64,000 nucleotides of DNA from Hyphomonas adhaerens MHS-3 (GCF_000685235.1 NZ_ARYH01000002.1:124001-188000); one strand, 5' to 3'; numbered from the stretch's first letter, positions 16,994-28,084 are shown. Numbers and translations are program-made. The notes: generated from the sequence alone by a model not told the origin.

Positions 16994-17996
16994 GGTCGCG
17001 CACTCCTTCCAGCAGATTCACGAGATCTATCTCGGTTTCCGAAACGCGGCGGCCGATGGCAGCCCGCTCTACGCTGGGGTCAGCTCCGGACCGGAAGGCC
17101 TCGTACATTGTCATGCACATGATGCCCCATTTCAGGCTGCCCAGCATTTCCCACCAATCGATATCGCGGGGCGCCATCTCCGGGCCACCGGCGGCGGCGT
17201 AAGCTTCCAGCAGGTCCGGCAAGTCGCCAAACCCGCCAACGCGCTTGTCAGAATGTCCAAAACGCCAGGAATTGACACAAAGCCAGGCGATGTCTTCACG
17301 AGGGTCACCGATATGCGCGAGTTCCCAGTCGAGCACGGATGCGAGTCCCTGTTCGGAAACCATCAGGTTCCCAAGCCGGAAATCTCCATGCACCAGGACA
17401 ACGGGCAGGGCCGCCGGAGCATGTGCTTTAAGCCAGGATATCGCGAGTTCGAACACAGGGCGGGGCAGGTCATAGGCCCGGTAGATCGATTCATACTTGG
17501 CCAATTGGTTCAGCCCATCGCTGACGGGGAGGTCAGGCAGGGTGTCAGCCGGAATGGAGTGGATGCGGGCGAGGGCATCGCCGCACTGGCCGGCAAGAAC
17601 TTTGCGCGCGCCTGAATACTCATCGTCGCGGAGTATTTTTCGTCCAAGGGTCTCCCCACTGATACGATCCATGACAAAAGCCTGGCCCAGTTGCGGATCG
17701 TCTTCGAAGACGCCCAGCACGGGCGGAACAGGAACACCGGCTTTCGCTGCGTGGGTCAGGAGTGTTGCTTCCATTGCCAGACCAATCGCCTGGGACGAGC
17801 GGGCCGCTTCAACGCCGCCGGGCGCGCGCCTGAGAATCAGGGCGTTTTCCTGGCCGTTTCCAGAGACTTCAAAGGCCCACGTTTCCTGGCTTGCGCCGCC
17901 GGAAAGGCGCTTAAGGCCGCTTACTGTACTGCCAGCACCAAACTTTGTGTTGGCCCAGGCCTCTAGCGCGCTTGCGATCTGTTCGTTACTTCCCAT
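16986..17996 (-). CDS. APH-family phosphotransferase (ACAD10-like)
   Basis: Kinase-fold protein of the aminoglycoside/choline phosphotransferase superfamily, similar to the phosphotransferase module of ACAD10/11. Seen: ATP-binding RLSGGASQETWAFEV near residue 27, the catalytic loop LVHGDFRLGNLM, and the metal-binding VLDWELAHIGDP. ATG 17996 (MGSNEQIASALE, 336 residues) is preferred; upstream extension runs into the divergent promoter region. Such proteins are thought to phosphorylate hydroxyacyl-CoAs or similar, not antibiotics. Paired with the DUF6285 gene. Confidence 0.82.
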   Translation of the reverse strand: MGSNEQIASALEAWANTKFGAGSTVSGLKRLSGGASQETWAFEVSGNGQENALILRRAPGGVEAARSSQAIGLAMEATLLTHAAKAGVPVPPVLGVFEDDPQLGQAFVMDRISGETLGRKILRDDEYSGARKVLAGQCGDALARIHSIPADTLPDLPVSDGLNQLAKYESIYRAYDLPRPVFELAISWLKAHAPAALPVVLVHGDFRLGNLMVSEQGLASVLDWELAHIGDPREDIAWLCVNSWRFGHSDKRVGGFGDLPDLLEAYAAAGGPEMAPRDIDWWEMLGSLKWGIMCMTMYEAFRSGADPSVERAAIGRRVSETEIDLVNLLEGVRDHA

Positions 17997-18082
17997 CTTC
18001 GCCACAATTGCAGGGAAGAAAGGGCACGCCAAGCTCTTCCCCTGCGAGAGCATTACGCGCGGTCCGGAAGGAGTTTCACTAG

Positions 18083-18877
18083 ATGGCCAAGAAGCCAAAG
18101 AAGGACATGGGCATTCTTGAGGTGGAGAAACTGCCTCGTGTGAGTGCTTGGGCCTGGCTGCGTGCGCGCTTCTTTGCCGGAATGGTTATCGCGTTGCCGA
18201 TCGTTGTGACGTTCGCGATCCTGCAATTTTTCATAAACTATATCGATCAGCGGGTCGTGCCGTTCCTGCCGGAATCGTTGAGACCGGAAACCTACCTGAA
18301 TTACGCCGTGCCCGGGTTCGGCGTAATCGTGCTGGTCTTGTTCCTCACAATCCTGGGCGCGATTACAACCAACCTTCTGGGGCGGTCAGTTGTTGTCATT
18401 ACGGACCGCGTGCTGAGCCAGATCCCGATTGTGCGGACCGTCTATTCTTCGTTCAAGCAACTCGTCGATGTTTTTGCCAACAATCCGACCGAACAGTTTC
18501 GCGAATGCGTTCTGATCCAGTTTCCACGGGAAGACAGCTGGTGCCTTGGCTTTGTCGCTGCTCCTGCGCGCGGTGAGGTCAGATCGCATTTGAGTGAAGA
18601 ATATATTGGTGTCTTTGTTCCCACGACACCCAACCCGACGTCGGGTTTCATCATGTTTGTGAAAGCCGAAAACACGATCAAGCTGCACATGAGCGTCGAA
18701 GAAGGCGCCCGCATGATTCTATCGGCCGGGCTTGTCGTGCCGGAGCATCCGGATGTGCAGGCTGCGATCGACGCGGCCAATGACAGGCAGCCTAAGACAG
18801 AAGCCGGGGAACCATCATCTCCCGAACCAGACGCAGAGCCCGGCCACGAACCGACTCAAGATCCGGATCTGAAGTAA
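18083..18877 (+). CDS. DUF502 family inner membrane protein
   Basis: 264 residues with two membrane helices (about residues 30-52 and 74-98), the conserved segment QIPIVRTVYSSFKQ between the second helix and a soluble domain, and FVPTTPNPTSGFIMFV, both hallmarks of DUF502. Function is unknown in the family. The last 60 residues are acidic and proline-rich. Its 3' end overlaps the 3' end of convergent recG by 86 bases, so the tail of each protein is encoded on both strands. Confidence 0.88.
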   Translation: MAKKPKKDMGILEVEKLPRVSAWAWLRARFFAGMVIALPIVVTFAILQFFINYIDQRVVPFLPESLRPETYLNYAVPGFGVIVLVLFLTILGAITTNLLGRSVVVITDRVLSQIPIVRTVYSSFKQLVDVFANNPTEQFRECVLIQFPREDSWCLGFVAAPARGEVRSHLSEEYIGVFVPTTPNPTSGFIMFVKAENTIKLHMSVEEGARMILSAGLVVPEHPDVQAAIDAANDRQPKTEAGEPSSPEPDAEPGHEPTQDPDLK

Positions 18878-20852
18878 CCAGCGCTTCGGCATCTTTCGCT
18901 GCAATGGCAAGAAGCGCGGCATCTTCGGACAAGTCGATCACGCGATAGTCGGTGGCGCCCGCCTGGCGCAGGCCCAGAATATCACCCGGACCGCGGAGTT
19001 TGAAATCCGCTTCGGCAATCTCGAAACCGTCATCCGTGCGCCGCAGCGTCTCAATTCTCTCCCGCGCCATATCGCCGAGAGGCGGGCGGTAAAGCAGCAG
19101 GCAGTATGAGGGCTTGTCTCCGCGGCCAACGCGCCCTCGCAACTGGTGGAGCTGGGCCAGCCCGAACCCCTCGGCGCGTTCGATCACCATGATGGTTGCT
19201 TCTGGGACGTCGACGCCGACTTCAATCACGGTCGTTGCAACGAGCACGCGGGTGGCGCCGGTACGAAAATTCTCGAGTGCCGAATCTTTTTCGGCCGCTT
19301 TCAGCCGGCCATGAACGAGACCAACGGGGACGTTCAGCTGTTTCGACAACATGGCGTGACGGCCAACCGCGGTGGAATCATCGTCATCGACGTCGACTTT
19401 CGGGCAGACCCAAAACACCCGCTCGCCGCGGCTTATGGCGCGCCCGACGGCATCGACGACTTCGTCCATCCGTGTGTCGGGAAGCGCGCGTGTTTCGACT
19501 GGTTTTCGTCCAGCAGGCTTCTCATCAAGGATGGAGACATCCAGATCGCCATTGACCGCCTGTGCCAGCGTGCGAGGAATGGGGGTCGCACTCATGACCA
19601 GCATGTGCGGGCTTTTGGCCTTGCCTGCCAGTTTCATCCGGTCGGCGACGCCGAAACGGTGTTGCTCATCCACGATGACGAGGCCCAGGTTCCGGAACCT
19701 GACAGCTTCCTGGAACAGGGCGTGTGTGCCTGCGATGATCTGGATCGAACCATCTGCGAGCCCCATGAGCGTCGATTCCCGCACCGTCCCCTTGTCGCGA
19801 CCGGACAAGGCGGCGACCGAATAACCGAGCGGAGACAAAAGCTTGTTCAGTGTCTCATATTGCTGCCGGGCAAGCACTTCTGTCGGCGCCATGAACGCGG
19901 ACTGGAATCCGCCGGCGGCTGCCTGAACGGCGGCCATCGCACCAACCAGCGTTTTGCCGGCGCCCACATCGCCCTGCAGCATGCGCCGCATGGGGGATGT
20001 GCCTGACATGTCTTCTGATATCTGGTCGAACGCCCGCGACTGTGCACCGGTCGGCGCAAAGGGCAGGGCGCGCAGCAGTTCGGCAATACGTTCTTCGGCT
20101 CGAGGTACGCTTGGGGCAGAGCGTCGCTTGCGTGCCATTCGGGCCAGGGCAAAAGCACTCTCTCGCGCAAGGGCTTCATCATAGGCAAGCCGTTCACGCG
20201 CCAATGCAAACTTCTCTTCGTCGTAGGTTTCAGGAGTGTGCAGCCACTGCAGCGCCTCCTTGAAAGCCGGCCAACGTTTGGCCTCCACCAGTCCGGTGTC
20301 TGCCCATTCAGGGAGATCATCCGGAACGCGCTGCAGGGCTTGTTCGACAAAGCCGTGCACCCGCTTGTTCGTCAGCCCAGCCGTAAGCCCGTAGATCGGT
20401 TCTACGGCGGGCGGCAACGCCTCGCGCGCGGGATCCACGATATAGTCGGGATGGGTCATCTGCCGTTCGCCGCGATAGTCTTCAATCCTGCCGGAGACGA
20501 CCCGTTCCTTGCCTATCGGGAACTGCCCCTGCAGCCAGCGCCCATCGGCTCGGAAGAAGGCGAGCGTCAGAAAGCCGGTTCCATCATAAAGCTGCACGCG
20601 GTGAGGCGACTTTTCGTTATAGGGCGGGTGATAGGCGTGGACCTCACCTTTCACCGTCGCGACTTCTCCGAATTCTGTTTCTTCGATCGAGGGGCGGACC
20701 CGTCTGTCGACCCAGCGCTCCGGCAGGTGGAGCAGCAGGTCCCAGACATGCTCTCCGCCCGCCAGGCGCTCCAGCGCAGGCTTGAGTTTCGGCCCGACAC
20801 CCGAAAGGGAATCCAGAGGTTCAAACAGGGGGAAGAGTCGCTCGTCTCGCAT
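18792..20852 (-). CDS. recG: ATP-dependent DNA helicase RecG
   Basis: Fork-reversing helicase acting at stalled replication forks and branched intermediates. The N-terminal wedge region opens with LSGVGPKLKPALERL; helicase motifs follow: LQGDVGAGKTLVG (Walker A), DEQHRFGV (DExH), [10 protein letters not shown], and [10 protein letters not shown] start at ATG 20852 (686 residues, the normal length); the frame is open further upstream but that part has no RecG features. Divergent from sdhE with 95 bases between, convergent and overlapping with the DUF502 gene. Confidence 0.96.
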   Translation of the reverse strand: MRDERLFPLFEPLDSLSGVGPKLKPALERLAGGEHVWDLLLHLPERWVDRRVRPSIEETEFGEVATVKGEVHAYHPPYNEKSPHRVQLYDGTGFLTLAFFRADGRWLQGQFPIGKERVVSGRIEDYRGERQMTHPDYIVDPAREALPPAVEPIYGLTAGLTNKRVHGFVEQALQRVPDDLPEWADTGLVEAKRWPAFKEALQWLHTPETYDEEKFALARERLAYDEALARESAFALARMARKRRSAPSVPRAEERIAELLRALPFAPTGAQSRAFDQISEDMSGTSPMRRMLQGDVGAGKTLVGAMAAVQAAAGGFQSAFMAPTEVLARQQYETLNKLLSPLGYSVAALSGRDKGTVRESTLMGLADGSIQIIAGTHALFQEAVRFRNLGLVIVDEQHRFGVADRMKLAGKAKSPHMLVMSATPIPRTLAQAVNGDLDVSILDEKPAGRKPVETRALPDTRMDEVVDAVGRAISRGERVFWVCPKVDVDDDDSTAVGRHAMLSKQLNVPVGLVHGRLKAAEKDSALENFRTGATRVLVATTVIEVGVDVPEATIMVIERAEGFGLAQLHQLRGRVGRGDKPSYCLLLYRPPLGDMARERIETLRRTDDGFEIAEADFKLRGPGDILGLRQAGATDYRVIDLSEDAALLAIAAKDAEALVTSDPDLESVRGRALRLVREMMVPRLLS

Positions 20853-20947
20853 CCCGGCGAACCTATGCTGACCCCTTCGATGGCACAACGCCGCTTTGAC
20901 CCCAGCAGGAAAGGGCTTATGTCTTTCCCCAGATTGAGGAGCCGCCC

Positions 20948-21208
20948 ATGGATGCCCGCCGCCGCAAGCTGAAATTCCGCGCCTGGCGCCGGGGATTCCG
21001 GGAAATGGACCTTTTGATGGGAAGTTTTGCGGATCAGCATCTCGATACATATGGTGAAACCGAACTTGATCAGTTCGAAGCGCTGTTGGAGCTGCCGGAC
21101 TGGGAAGTTTATGCTTGGTTGGTGGGCCAGGCCGACGTTCCGAACGATCAGCGCAGCGCGGTTCTGGACCAATTGATCGCATTCAAGTACGCCGCGCAGG
21201 CCGGTTGA
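20948..21208 (+). CDS. sdhE: Succinate dehydrogenase assembly factor SdhE
   Basis: Small chaperone that promotes covalent flavinylation of the SdhA subunit. The 86-residue protein carries the RGxxE motif within RRGFREMDLLMGSFAD, and ELPDWEVYAWLVGQ typical of the second half. It is transcribed divergently from recG and 52 bases upstream of mfd, an arrangement often seen in alphaproteobacteria. Confidence 0.95.
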   Translation: MDARRRKLKFRAWRRGFREMDLLMGSFADQHLDTYGETELDQFEALLELPDWEVYAWLVGQADVPNDQRSAVLDQLIAFKYAAQAG

Positions 21209-21260
21209 GCAGACGCTTCGGCGCTTGGGCTCACGGCCTAACTGCGTCTGAAGGTCTGGC

Positions 21261-24200
21261 ATGACACCTGTCGAACTCCTGAAATCCCTGAGTGGTCCCG
21301 CTGCGTTGGGCGGCGCACCTTTTGGTGCAGACCTGATGGCATTTGTCCCGGCTCTGCAGGCACGAGGCGGAATCGGTGTGTATGTCGCGCGGGACGACAA
21401 GACCGCGGCCACCGCCCGGCGAATGGCGGAATTCATTGCCCCGCGTCTCGATCAGGTAGACCTGCCGGGCTGGGACACGCTGCCTTACGACCGGGTCAGC
21501 CCAACAGCCAGTGTTGCGGCGCGCCGGTGTGCAGCACTTGCCCGACTGTCACGCTACGAAGCTGAGCAGGGGCCTTTGCTGGTCGTGACCACAGCAACGG
21601 CTGTCGTCCAACGCGTGCCTCCGCTGGAGACGATGCGGCGCTCATCCTTCTCGATGATTGCAGGCCAAGCAGTCAGCCAGAAGGAACTGAACGAATACCT
21701 GCTTGTGAACGGTTATGTGCGCGCCAGCACCGTGCGGGAGCAGGGCGAGTATGCCATTCGTGGCGGGATCATCGATATCTTCCCACCAACGGCCGGAGAG
21801 CCCCTGCGGCTCGATTTTTTCGGTGACACGCTGGAAACCATCCGCACGTTCGATACGGAGACCCAACGGTCCACCGGAGAAACGCAGTCGGTCGCCTTCG
21901 CGCCGGTCAGCGAGATCCTGTTCGACGATGATATCCTGAGCCGGTTTCGCGAAAAATATCTCGATGTCTTTGGGCCTCCGTCCGGCGATCCGATGTATGA
22001 GGCAGCGCGGGCATCAATCAGGCGGCAAGGCGTAGAGGCCTGGCTGCCGCTGTTCCATGAAACGCTGGATACGTTGTTCGACTATATCGGCACCGATGCC
22101 CTCGTTGGATTCGGGCATCTGTCCGGCGAAGCAGCAGCAGAACGTCTCGCACAAGCCGCTGACTATTATCAGGCGCGGCTCGAAGCGGGCGGTGGAGATG
22201 CGCAGGCTGCCAAGGTTCTGGCGCCGGAACAGCTCTATCTCGATCCAGCAGAATTGGAGCAAGACCTCGGTGCACGAGCCGTGGTCCGCTTTAATCCGGC
22301 AGAACCTGCGCCGGGTCACTACGATATGGAAGTGCGCCGCGGCCGGGACTTCGCGCCAGAGCGGATGATGAGTCAGGAGAACATCTTCGAGGCGACCACT
22401 GCGCACACGAAGGACCTTCAAAAATCAGGCAGGCACGTCGTGTTCGCCGCCTGGTCCACCGGGTCGGCAGACCGGCTGATCAATGTGCTCGCAGATCATG
22501 GCCTTGAAGACCTTGTTCAGGTGCATTCACTGGAAGCCGCTCGAAAAGCCGAGATGTCCGTTGTCGAGATCCCGCTTGAAACTGGCTTCGTCAGCAGTGA
22601 CCTCGCCATCATCTCCGAAGCGGACATTCTGGGCGACCGTCTTGCCGCACCGCGCCGCAAACGGAAGACCGCGAATTTCATCACCGATGCGGCGACCCTC
22701 AACGCCGGCGACTTGGTCGTACACGTCGATCATGGGGTCGGACGGTATGTCGGCCTGAAGACCCTCGAAGTCACGGGCGCCCCACACGATTGCCTTCAGC
22801 TCGAATATTCAGGCGGAGACACGATTTTCCTGCCAGTCGAAAATATCGACCTGATCTCGCGCTATGGATCGGAAGAGGCGGAGAGCCAGCTCGACAAGCT
22901 GGGCGGCGCAGGCTGGCAGAACCGGAAGGCAAAGGCCAAGAAGCGCATTCTGGAGATGGCGGCCGAACTGATGGCCATTGCGGCGGCGCGCGAACTGAAA
23001 CGCGCTGACGCGGTCAATGCCGGGCAGGGGATCTATGAGGAGTTCGCGGCACGCTTCCCGTATGAAGAAACGGATGATCAGCTGAATGCGATCGAAGACG
23101 TTCTCGGAGATCTGGGGTCCGGCAGGCCTATGGACCGTCTGGTTTGCGGAGATGTTGGTTTCGGGAAAACCGAAGTGGCTTTGCGCGCCGCCTTTGTTGC
23201 GGCCATGAGCGGCAAGCAGGTCGCAGTCATCGCCCCGACAACACTCCTGGCGCGTCAGCACTTCAAGACGTTCGAGGAGCGCTTTGCTGGCTGGCCGCTC
23301 AAGGTCCGGCACTTGTCACGTCTCGTCGGATCGAGAGAGGCGTCGGAGACCCGCGCGGGGCTCACGGATGGCAGCGTGGATGTCGTGGTCGGGACGCACG
23401 CCTTGCTGGCGAAGGGCATCGAGTTCAAGCGAATGGGCCTGCTGATCGTGGACGAAGAGCAGCGCTTTGGTGTGAAGCACAAGGAACGCCTGAAGGAACT
23501 CAAGGCAGACGTTCACGTGCTGACTTTGTCGGCCACCCCGATTCCACGGACGCTGCAGATGGCGCTGACCGGCATCCGAGATCTGTCGATCATCGCAACG
23601 CCGCCAGTGGATCGCTTGTCGGTCCGGACCTACATCACAGAAGAAGACACGGTCACACTTCGCGAGGCCTTGCTGCGCGAAAAGTATCGCGGCGGGCAAG
23701 CATTCTTCGTCGCCCCGCGGATCCAGGATCTGGACAAGCTGGAACGGTTCCTTTCCGAGAACGTGCCGGAAGTTTCTTTCATCGTCGCCCATGGACAGAT
23801 GGCTGCTGGAGAGCTGGAAGACATCATGACGGCCTTCTATGAGGGCAAGTATGACGTCTTGCTTTCCACGACCATTGTTGAGAGCGGTCTGGATATTCCG
23901 CGGGCGAATACTCTGATTATCCACCGGGCGGACATGTTCGGCCTGGCCCAGCTTTATCAGCTGCGCGGCCGGGTCGGCAGGTCCAAGCTGCGCGCGTACG
24001 CCTATTTCACGACACCTCGGGACAAGGTCATCACCGAGACGGCAGACCGACGCCTGCGTGTCCTCCAGTCGCTCGATAGTTTGGGCGCGGGCTTCCAGCT
24101 GGCCAGCCATGACCTCGACATGCGCGGGTCGGGCAACCTTCTGGGCGATCAGCAGTCCGGCCATGTGCGCGAGGTGGGGGTCGAGCTCTACCAGTCCATG

Positions 24201-24722
24201 CTGGAAGATGCCGTGAATGCCCTGAAAGCAGGTGCGCAGGGTGATGAAGACGTCGCCGATGACTGGTCGCCACAGATCAATATGGGCGTCGCGGTGCTGA
24301 TACCGGAAGACTATGTCGAAGACCTGTCGATCCGTTTGTCCCTTTACCGCCGCCTGTCGGAAATATCGACGAGCCAGGAACGGGAAGGCTTCGCTGCAGA
24401 ACTGATTGACCGTTTCGGTCCGCTGCCGGAGGCGACGAAACAGCTTCTGGAAGTGACGGCCATCAAGGTCCAGTGCAAGTCGCTGGGGATCGAAAAGCTC
24501 GACGCGGGCGACAAGGGGGCGGTTTTCGCTTTCCGGCAGGACACCGTGCTCGATCCGGCCCGTTTGATGGAGATCGTCCGGTCCCGGCCAAATGTGCTGC
24601 GCCTCCGGCCAGACTCCAAGCTGGTGCACTCCTTCACAGGCGGGGATGCGCCTACGCGCCTTGGCCGGGTGCGGTCATTCCTGAAAGAACTGGAAGCGGC
24701 TGCCGGGTTGGTCAGCGCCTAG
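21261..24722 (+). CDS. mfd: Transcription-repair coupling factor Mfd
   Basis: Translocase that removes RNA polymerase stalled at lesions and recruits UvrA. 1153 residues in the standard order: UvrB-like N-terminal module, a polymerase-interacting CarD-like domain around residue 480-550 ([16 protein letters not shown]), RecG-like helicase motor with Walker [10 protein letters not shown] at about 630-638, [25 protein letters not shown] and QLRGRVGRS, then the autoinhibitory C-terminal TRCF domain. Ends on a CTAG shared with the stop of the convergent gene. Confidence 0.97.
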   Translation: MTPVELLKSLSGPAALGGAPFGADLMAFVPALQARGGIGVYVARDDKTAATARRMAEFIAPRLDQVDLPGWDTLPYDRVSPTASVAARRCAALARLSRYEAEQGPLLVVTTATAVVQRVPPLETMRRSSFSMIAGQAVSQKELNEYLLVNGYVRASTVREQGEYAIRGGIIDIFPPTAGEPLRLDFFGDTLETIRTFDTETQRSTGETQSVAFAPVSEILFDDDILSRFREKYLDVFGPPSGDPMYEAARASIRRQGVEAWLPLFHETLDTLFDYIGTDALVGFGHLSGEAAAERLAQAADYYQARLEAGGGDAQAAKVLAPEQLYLDPAELEQDLGARAVVRFNPAEPAPGHYDMEVRRGRDFAPERMMSQENIFEATTAHTKDLQKSGRHVVFAAWSTGSADRLINVLADHGLEDLVQVHSLEAARKAEMSVVEIPLETGFVSSDLAIISEADILGDRLAAPRRKRKTANFITDAATLNAGDLVVHVDHGVGRYVGLKTLEVTGAPHDCLQLEYSGGDTIFLPVENIDLISRYGSEEAESQLDKLGGAGWQNRKAKAKKRILEMAAELMAIAAARELKRADAVNAGQGIYEEFAARFPYEETDDQLNAIEDVLGDLGSGRPMDRLVCGDVGFGKTEVALRAAFVAAMSGKQVAVIAPTTLLARQHFKTFEERFAGWPLKVRHLSRLVGSREASETRAGLTDGSVDVVVGTHALLAKGIEFKRMGLLIVDEEQRFGVKHKERLKELKADVHVLTLSATPIPRTLQMALTGIRDLSIIATPPVDRLSVRTYITEEDTVTLREALLREKYRGGQAFFVAPRIQDLDKLERFLSENVPEVSFIVAHGQMAAGELEDIMTAFYEGKYDVLLSTTIVESGLDIPRANTLIIHRADMFGLAQLYQLRGRVGRSKLRAYAYFTTPRDKVITETADRRLRVLQSLDSLGAGFQLASHDLDMRGSGNLLGDQQSGHVREVGVELYQSMLEDAVNALKAGAQGDEDVADDWSPQINMGVAVLIPEDYVEDLSIRLSLYRRLSEISTSQEREGFAAELIDRFGPLPEATKQLLEVTAIKVQCKSLGIEKLDAGDKGAVFAFRQDTVLDPARLMEIVRSRPNVLRLRPDSKLVHSFTGGDAPTRLGRVRSFLKELEAAAGLVSA

Positions 24723-25969
24723 GCGGCGTATTCGCGTGTGTACGGTCCGGACAAGCCTTCGGCCAGCAGCGTGCCTGCCGTGTGGTATGAGCGCTTTTCC
24801 ACAACCCGCCAGCTGAGGCGCAATCCGTCAAAATCCTGATCCCGGCCGAGCCGTGTCATGAGGCGCTCGGCCACTCTGACTGCGCCGCGATAAGGGGTCA
24901 GCGGTGTGGATACGATGATTGTGCCATTGCCGAAATGGGCGAGGCAGTCGGTATCTCTCACGCACGAACGAATGACTTTCGCAAAATCCTGGAGCAGGGG
25001 AGAGAATTCCTCGTCCAGCTTTATGGTCAGCACACAGAGTGGCTCCCCGCGTTCAGATGAAAGCGTGATCTGGCGATCAAGATGGGATTTGATGAAGTCG
25101 CGATGGAAGAGGCCGGTAACCGGATCGACGGATGGGGTTGCTTGCAGCTGGGCCGGCAGAACCGGCGCAAAAGCGGCATGGGCGGTGATGGCGCGGGAAA
25201 GCCTGCCGGCAAGCGCCTCGGCGTCTCCGGATTGTTCGACCAGGTCAGTGCTGAGCATCAGGGCTGCAAATTGGGCTTCAGAGAGGTCTGCACCAGGTTG
25301 GGCCAGTACGAACAGCGGTGTTCCGGTCAGCAGGGATTCTGCCCGGCTCCAGTCGACATGGTTGGCTGCGTCCCCGCCACCTGGGGTCAGGTCTGCCAGG
25401 ACGGCGGCGAACCGTCCGGATTTCAGGTAATCGGCGGCAGTTCGGAGCGTGAGGGCCGCTGTGACCGGGATATCATGCCCTTTCAGGGCGGCGCGCAGCG
25501 AGAAAAAGCCCGCCCCGCCGTCTCCGAGATAGAGCACTTCCGGACGGCCGTCGGGGGCGGGGGTGATCTCGCCAGTCCCAAAGGTTTCGGCGGTCTCCAG
25601 GCGAATCCTGAATTCCGCGGTTCTGGCCTGCCGGCGGACCAGCGATGCAAGGCGCGCCCTCAGCATATCCAGATCATTGTCCTGGGTGACGATCAGCGCG
25701 TCGACCCCGTCGGCAATTTGCGTATCGGGGGTCAATAGCACGAGCGGGCGCCGTTCCGCGCCTTCGCTGAGCCGGATGTCGCGCTCCCGCAGGCCAACCG
25801 GCAGGCTTTCCATATCGATCAGAAGGGGTTCGGTGGCATCGAAATCAATTGGATCGCTGGCCGGGTAGGCTCGCATGCCGTGGGCACGAAGTCTGGAGAG
25901 AATCGTCTCCAGACGCGGGCCGGCCGCAGCGACCTCTATAGGAGGATCGAGGAAAGACAGATCAAACAT
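24719..25969 (-). CDS. Rec-Rec-degenerate GGDEF protein, probable c-di-GMP receptor
   Basis: About 416 residues. Two receiver-like segments (one with LLIDMES then LVLLTPD; the second with AAVLADLTP) precede a diguanylate-cyclase fold that starts DPVTGLFHRDF. The catalytic GGDEF is replaced by GNGTI (residues 347-351), but the allosteric inhibitory site RxxD is intact as RDTD (338-341), exactly five residues upstream. This is the architecture of PopA-type effectors in Caulobacter: no cyclase activity, c-di-GMP binding through the I-site. Start at ATG 25969 is preferred; an open extension reaches 26011. The equivalence to PopA is inference. Confidence 0.72.
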   Translation of the reverse strand: MFDLSFLDPPIEVAAAGPRLETILSRLRAHGMRAYPASDPIDFDATEPLLIDMESLPVGLRERDIRLSEGAERRPLVLLTPDTQIADGVDALIVTQDNDLDMLRARLASLVRRQARTAEFRIRLETAETFGTGEITPAPDGRPEVLYLGDGGAGFFSLRAALKGHDIPVTAALTLRTAADYLKSGRFAAVLADLTPGGGDAANHVDWSRAESLLTGTPLFVLAQPGADLSEAQFAALMLSTDLVEQSGDAEALAGRLSRAITAHAAFAPVLPAQLQATPSVDPVTGLFHRDFIKSHLDRQITLSSERGEPLCVLTIKLDEEFSPLLQDFAKVIRSCVRDTDCLAHFGNGTIIVSTPLTPYRGAVRVAERLMTRLGRDQDFDGLRLSWRVVEKRSYHTAGTLLAEGLSGPYTREYAA

Positions 25970-26078
25970 ACGCAACTCTGGAATCGCCGACACAAGCCGA
26001 CGTTGGGGCACCCCTTCCTTTTGAGGGGCGCCGCCTTAATGATCTGCTAATACCGAGATTACGGCTTAGAAAGGGAGT

Positions 26079-27185
26079 ATGGAGATGGCGCAGGGACCTC
26101 TCAGCGGAGTGAAAATTGTAGAGTTTGCAGGAATCGGCCCTGGGCCTTTCTGCGGCATGCTCCTTTCAGACATGGGCGCGGACGTGATTCGAATCGACCG
26201 TCCGGGAGATGGTCGTCCGGGACGGGCAGCTGACGTGACGGGACGCGGCCGTCGCTCGATCGGTCTCAATCTCAAAGATCCGGCGGATATTGAAGTCGCG
26301 CTCAAACTGCTTGAGCAGGCCGATGCGCTCATTGAGGGGTTCCGTCCGGGCGTCATGGAACGCAACGGACTCGGCCCGGATGTCGTGCTCGCGCGCAATT
26401 CAAAGCTTGTCTACGGCCGGATGACCGGCTGGGGGCAGACTGGCGCACTTTCCCATTCCGCAGGTCATGACCTGAACTACATCGCCATCACAGGCGCGCT
26501 GCATGCGATGGGCGATGGCGATGGCCGCCCGCGTCCGCCTTTGAACCTCGTTGGGGATTACGGCGGCGGTGCCTTGTATCTGGCCATGGGCGTCCTGGCG
26601 GGCATCCTGAATGTGAAAAATGGCGGGAAAGGCCAGGTCATCGATGTGGCGATGTCGGATGGCGCCGCCTCACTTGCCTCAATGTTCTACGGCATGAAAG
26701 CGGCTGGCATCTGGACCGATGACCGCGAAGCCAACATGCTGGATGGCGGTGCACACTTCTACGACACGTACGAATGTGCCGATGGCAAATGGGTCTCTAT
26801 CGGGTCCATCGAGCCGCAATTCTATGCCATCCTGCGCGAGAAGGCGGGTCTGACCGATCCGGCATTCGACGCCCAGATGGACAAGTCCAAATGGCCTGAA
26901 CTCAAGAAAAAGGTCATGGACGTCATCAAGACGAAGACGCGCGATCAATGGTGCGAGATCATGGAAGGCACGGATATCTGCTTCGCGCCTGTACTTTCCA
27001 TGTCCGAGGCCCCTGGCTACAAGCACAATACGGATCGTGAGACGTTCATCGAACTCGAAGGCGTGGTTCAGCCGGCGCCCGCGCCGCGCTTCTCCGAAAC
27101 GCCAGGCGGCGTTCAGCGCCGTCCGGCGGGGCTTGGTGAGCATACGGACGAAATTCTCAAGGATTGGGGTGTTTCGCGCGGATGA
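26079..27185 (+). CDS. Alpha-methylacyl-CoA racemase (CaiB/BaiF family)
   Basis: CoA-dependent enzyme that epimerises 2-methylacyl-CoA esters, needed for beta-oxidation of branched acids. Within the CaiB/BaiF superfamily the racemase subgroup is supported by all three active-site positions: His in [13 protein letters not shown], Asp in [11 protein letters not shown], and Glu in SIEPQFY. N-terminal [20 protein letters not shown] is also typical. 368 residues is normal. Translationally coupled to the following phosphatase by ATGA. Confidence 0.88.
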   Translation: MEMAQGPLSGVKIVEFAGIGPGPFCGMLLSDMGADVIRIDRPGDGRPGRAADVTGRGRRSIGLNLKDPADIEVALKLLEQADALIEGFRPGVMERNGLGPDVVLARNSKLVYGRMTGWGQTGALSHSAGHDLNYIAITGALHAMGDGDGRPRPPLNLVGDYGGGALYLAMGVLAGILNVKNGGKGQVIDVAMSDGAASLASMFYGMKAAGIWTDDREANMLDGGAHFYDTYECADGKWVSIGSIEPQFYAILREKAGLTDPAFDAQMDKSKWPELKKKVMDVIKTKTRDQWCEIMEGTDICFAPVLSMSEAPGYKHNTDRETFIELEGVVQPAPAPRFSETPGGVQRRPAGLGEHTDEILKDWGVSRG

Positions 27186-27922
27186 GTGCACTTCCAGGGA
27201 CGACAGGCCGGCGCCGCATCTATCTGATGCGGCACGGCTTCGTCGATTATACATCTGAAGAAGTGCGCCGGACCCGTGATCCGTCAATTGTCAGCCTGAC
27301 ACCTGCCGGAGAAGATGAAGCGAGAGCCGCCGGCGCTGCCTTGTCGGAGGTCCATTTCGATCTTGCCATTTGTTCGGGACTTAAGCGGACGCGGCAGACG
27401 GCGGAACTTGTGCTGGCGGAACATCCGGATGCACCAGACCTTGAAGTCGAGCAACGGTTCGAAGAGCTGCGATCCGGCCAGTATATCAATTTCGAATCTG
27501 CCGAGCATCTCGCTGCGACCATGACGTTCATGTTCGAACAGGCCGGGGAGCCCGATGCCGAGTTCCTGCCGGGAGGCGAGAAGTTTTCCGACGCGATGGT
27601 GCGCATCATGGATGGGCTGTCTGATTTGCTCATGCGACCGGACTGGGCGACGGCACTGGTAGTGGCCCATGAGGTCGTCAATCGAATGGTGCTGGCCTCG
27701 GTTATCGGGGCGCCACTGGGGGCGAGCGCTGGTTTCGAGCAGGACACGGGTTGTATCAACATCATAGATTTCGATCTTGTGCCGGACGAGAGTGGTGACC
27801 GGACGAAGATCGAACGGGGCATGATCAAGGCGGTCAACCTGACCCCCGCTAACTATCTGAAAAACGGGATGAACCTGCGCAGCGTCGAAGCCATTTTCAC
27901 GCGCGCAGACGCAGATTCGTGA
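27182..27922 (+). CDS. Histidine phosphatase family protein
   Basis: Phosphoglycerate-mutase-like fold with the catalytic IYLMRHG near residue 17 and the second conserved histidine in [23 protein letters not shown] is the usual substrate-pocket segment. 246 residues. ATG 27182 overlaps the racemase stop (ATGA). The substrate is not evident; coupling to an acyl-CoA racemase gene is the only functional hint. Confidence 0.82.
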   Translation: MSALPGTTGRRRIYLMRHGFVDYTSEEVRRTRDPSIVSLTPAGEDEARAAGAALSEVHFDLAICSGLKRTRQTAELVLAEHPDAPDLEVEQRFEELRSGQYINFESAEHLAATMTFMFEQAGEPDAEFLPGGEKFSDAMVRIMDGLSDLLMRPDWATALVVAHEVVNRMVLASVIGAPLGASAGFEQDTGCINIIDFDLVPDESGDRTKIERGMIKAVNLTPANYLKNGMNLRSVEAIFTRADADS

Positions 27923-28084
27923 ACTGGTTGTAATGGAGCCAGCGTGCTCGCTTCAATGGTGAACGGAAGACAACGGCAGGCCCGTCATCCCGTTCAGACT
28001 CGTTGCGCTAGAAATATCGATGTCGGCCGGGAGCCTCGGCTGCTTGCAAAGGCATCAGGTCGACGTCCTTCTTGCTAAACTTTA
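27923..28084 (+). other. Intergenic region without a recognised gene
   Basis: About 160 bases between the histidine phosphatase gene and a terminator. No tRNA, riboswitch or ORF with a plausible start was found. Because a strong terminator follows with no gene in between, a small transcript ending at that terminator is possible, but nothing here matches an RNA family I know. Confidence 0.3.

Noticed and set aside
19146..20006. 286-codon plus-strand open frame inside recG
   Set aside because: Antisense shadow of recG; no recognisable domain.
23316..24629. 437-codon minus-strand open frame inside mfd
   Set aside because: Antisense shadow of a strongly conserved gene; composition is typical of a mirrored GC-rich frame.
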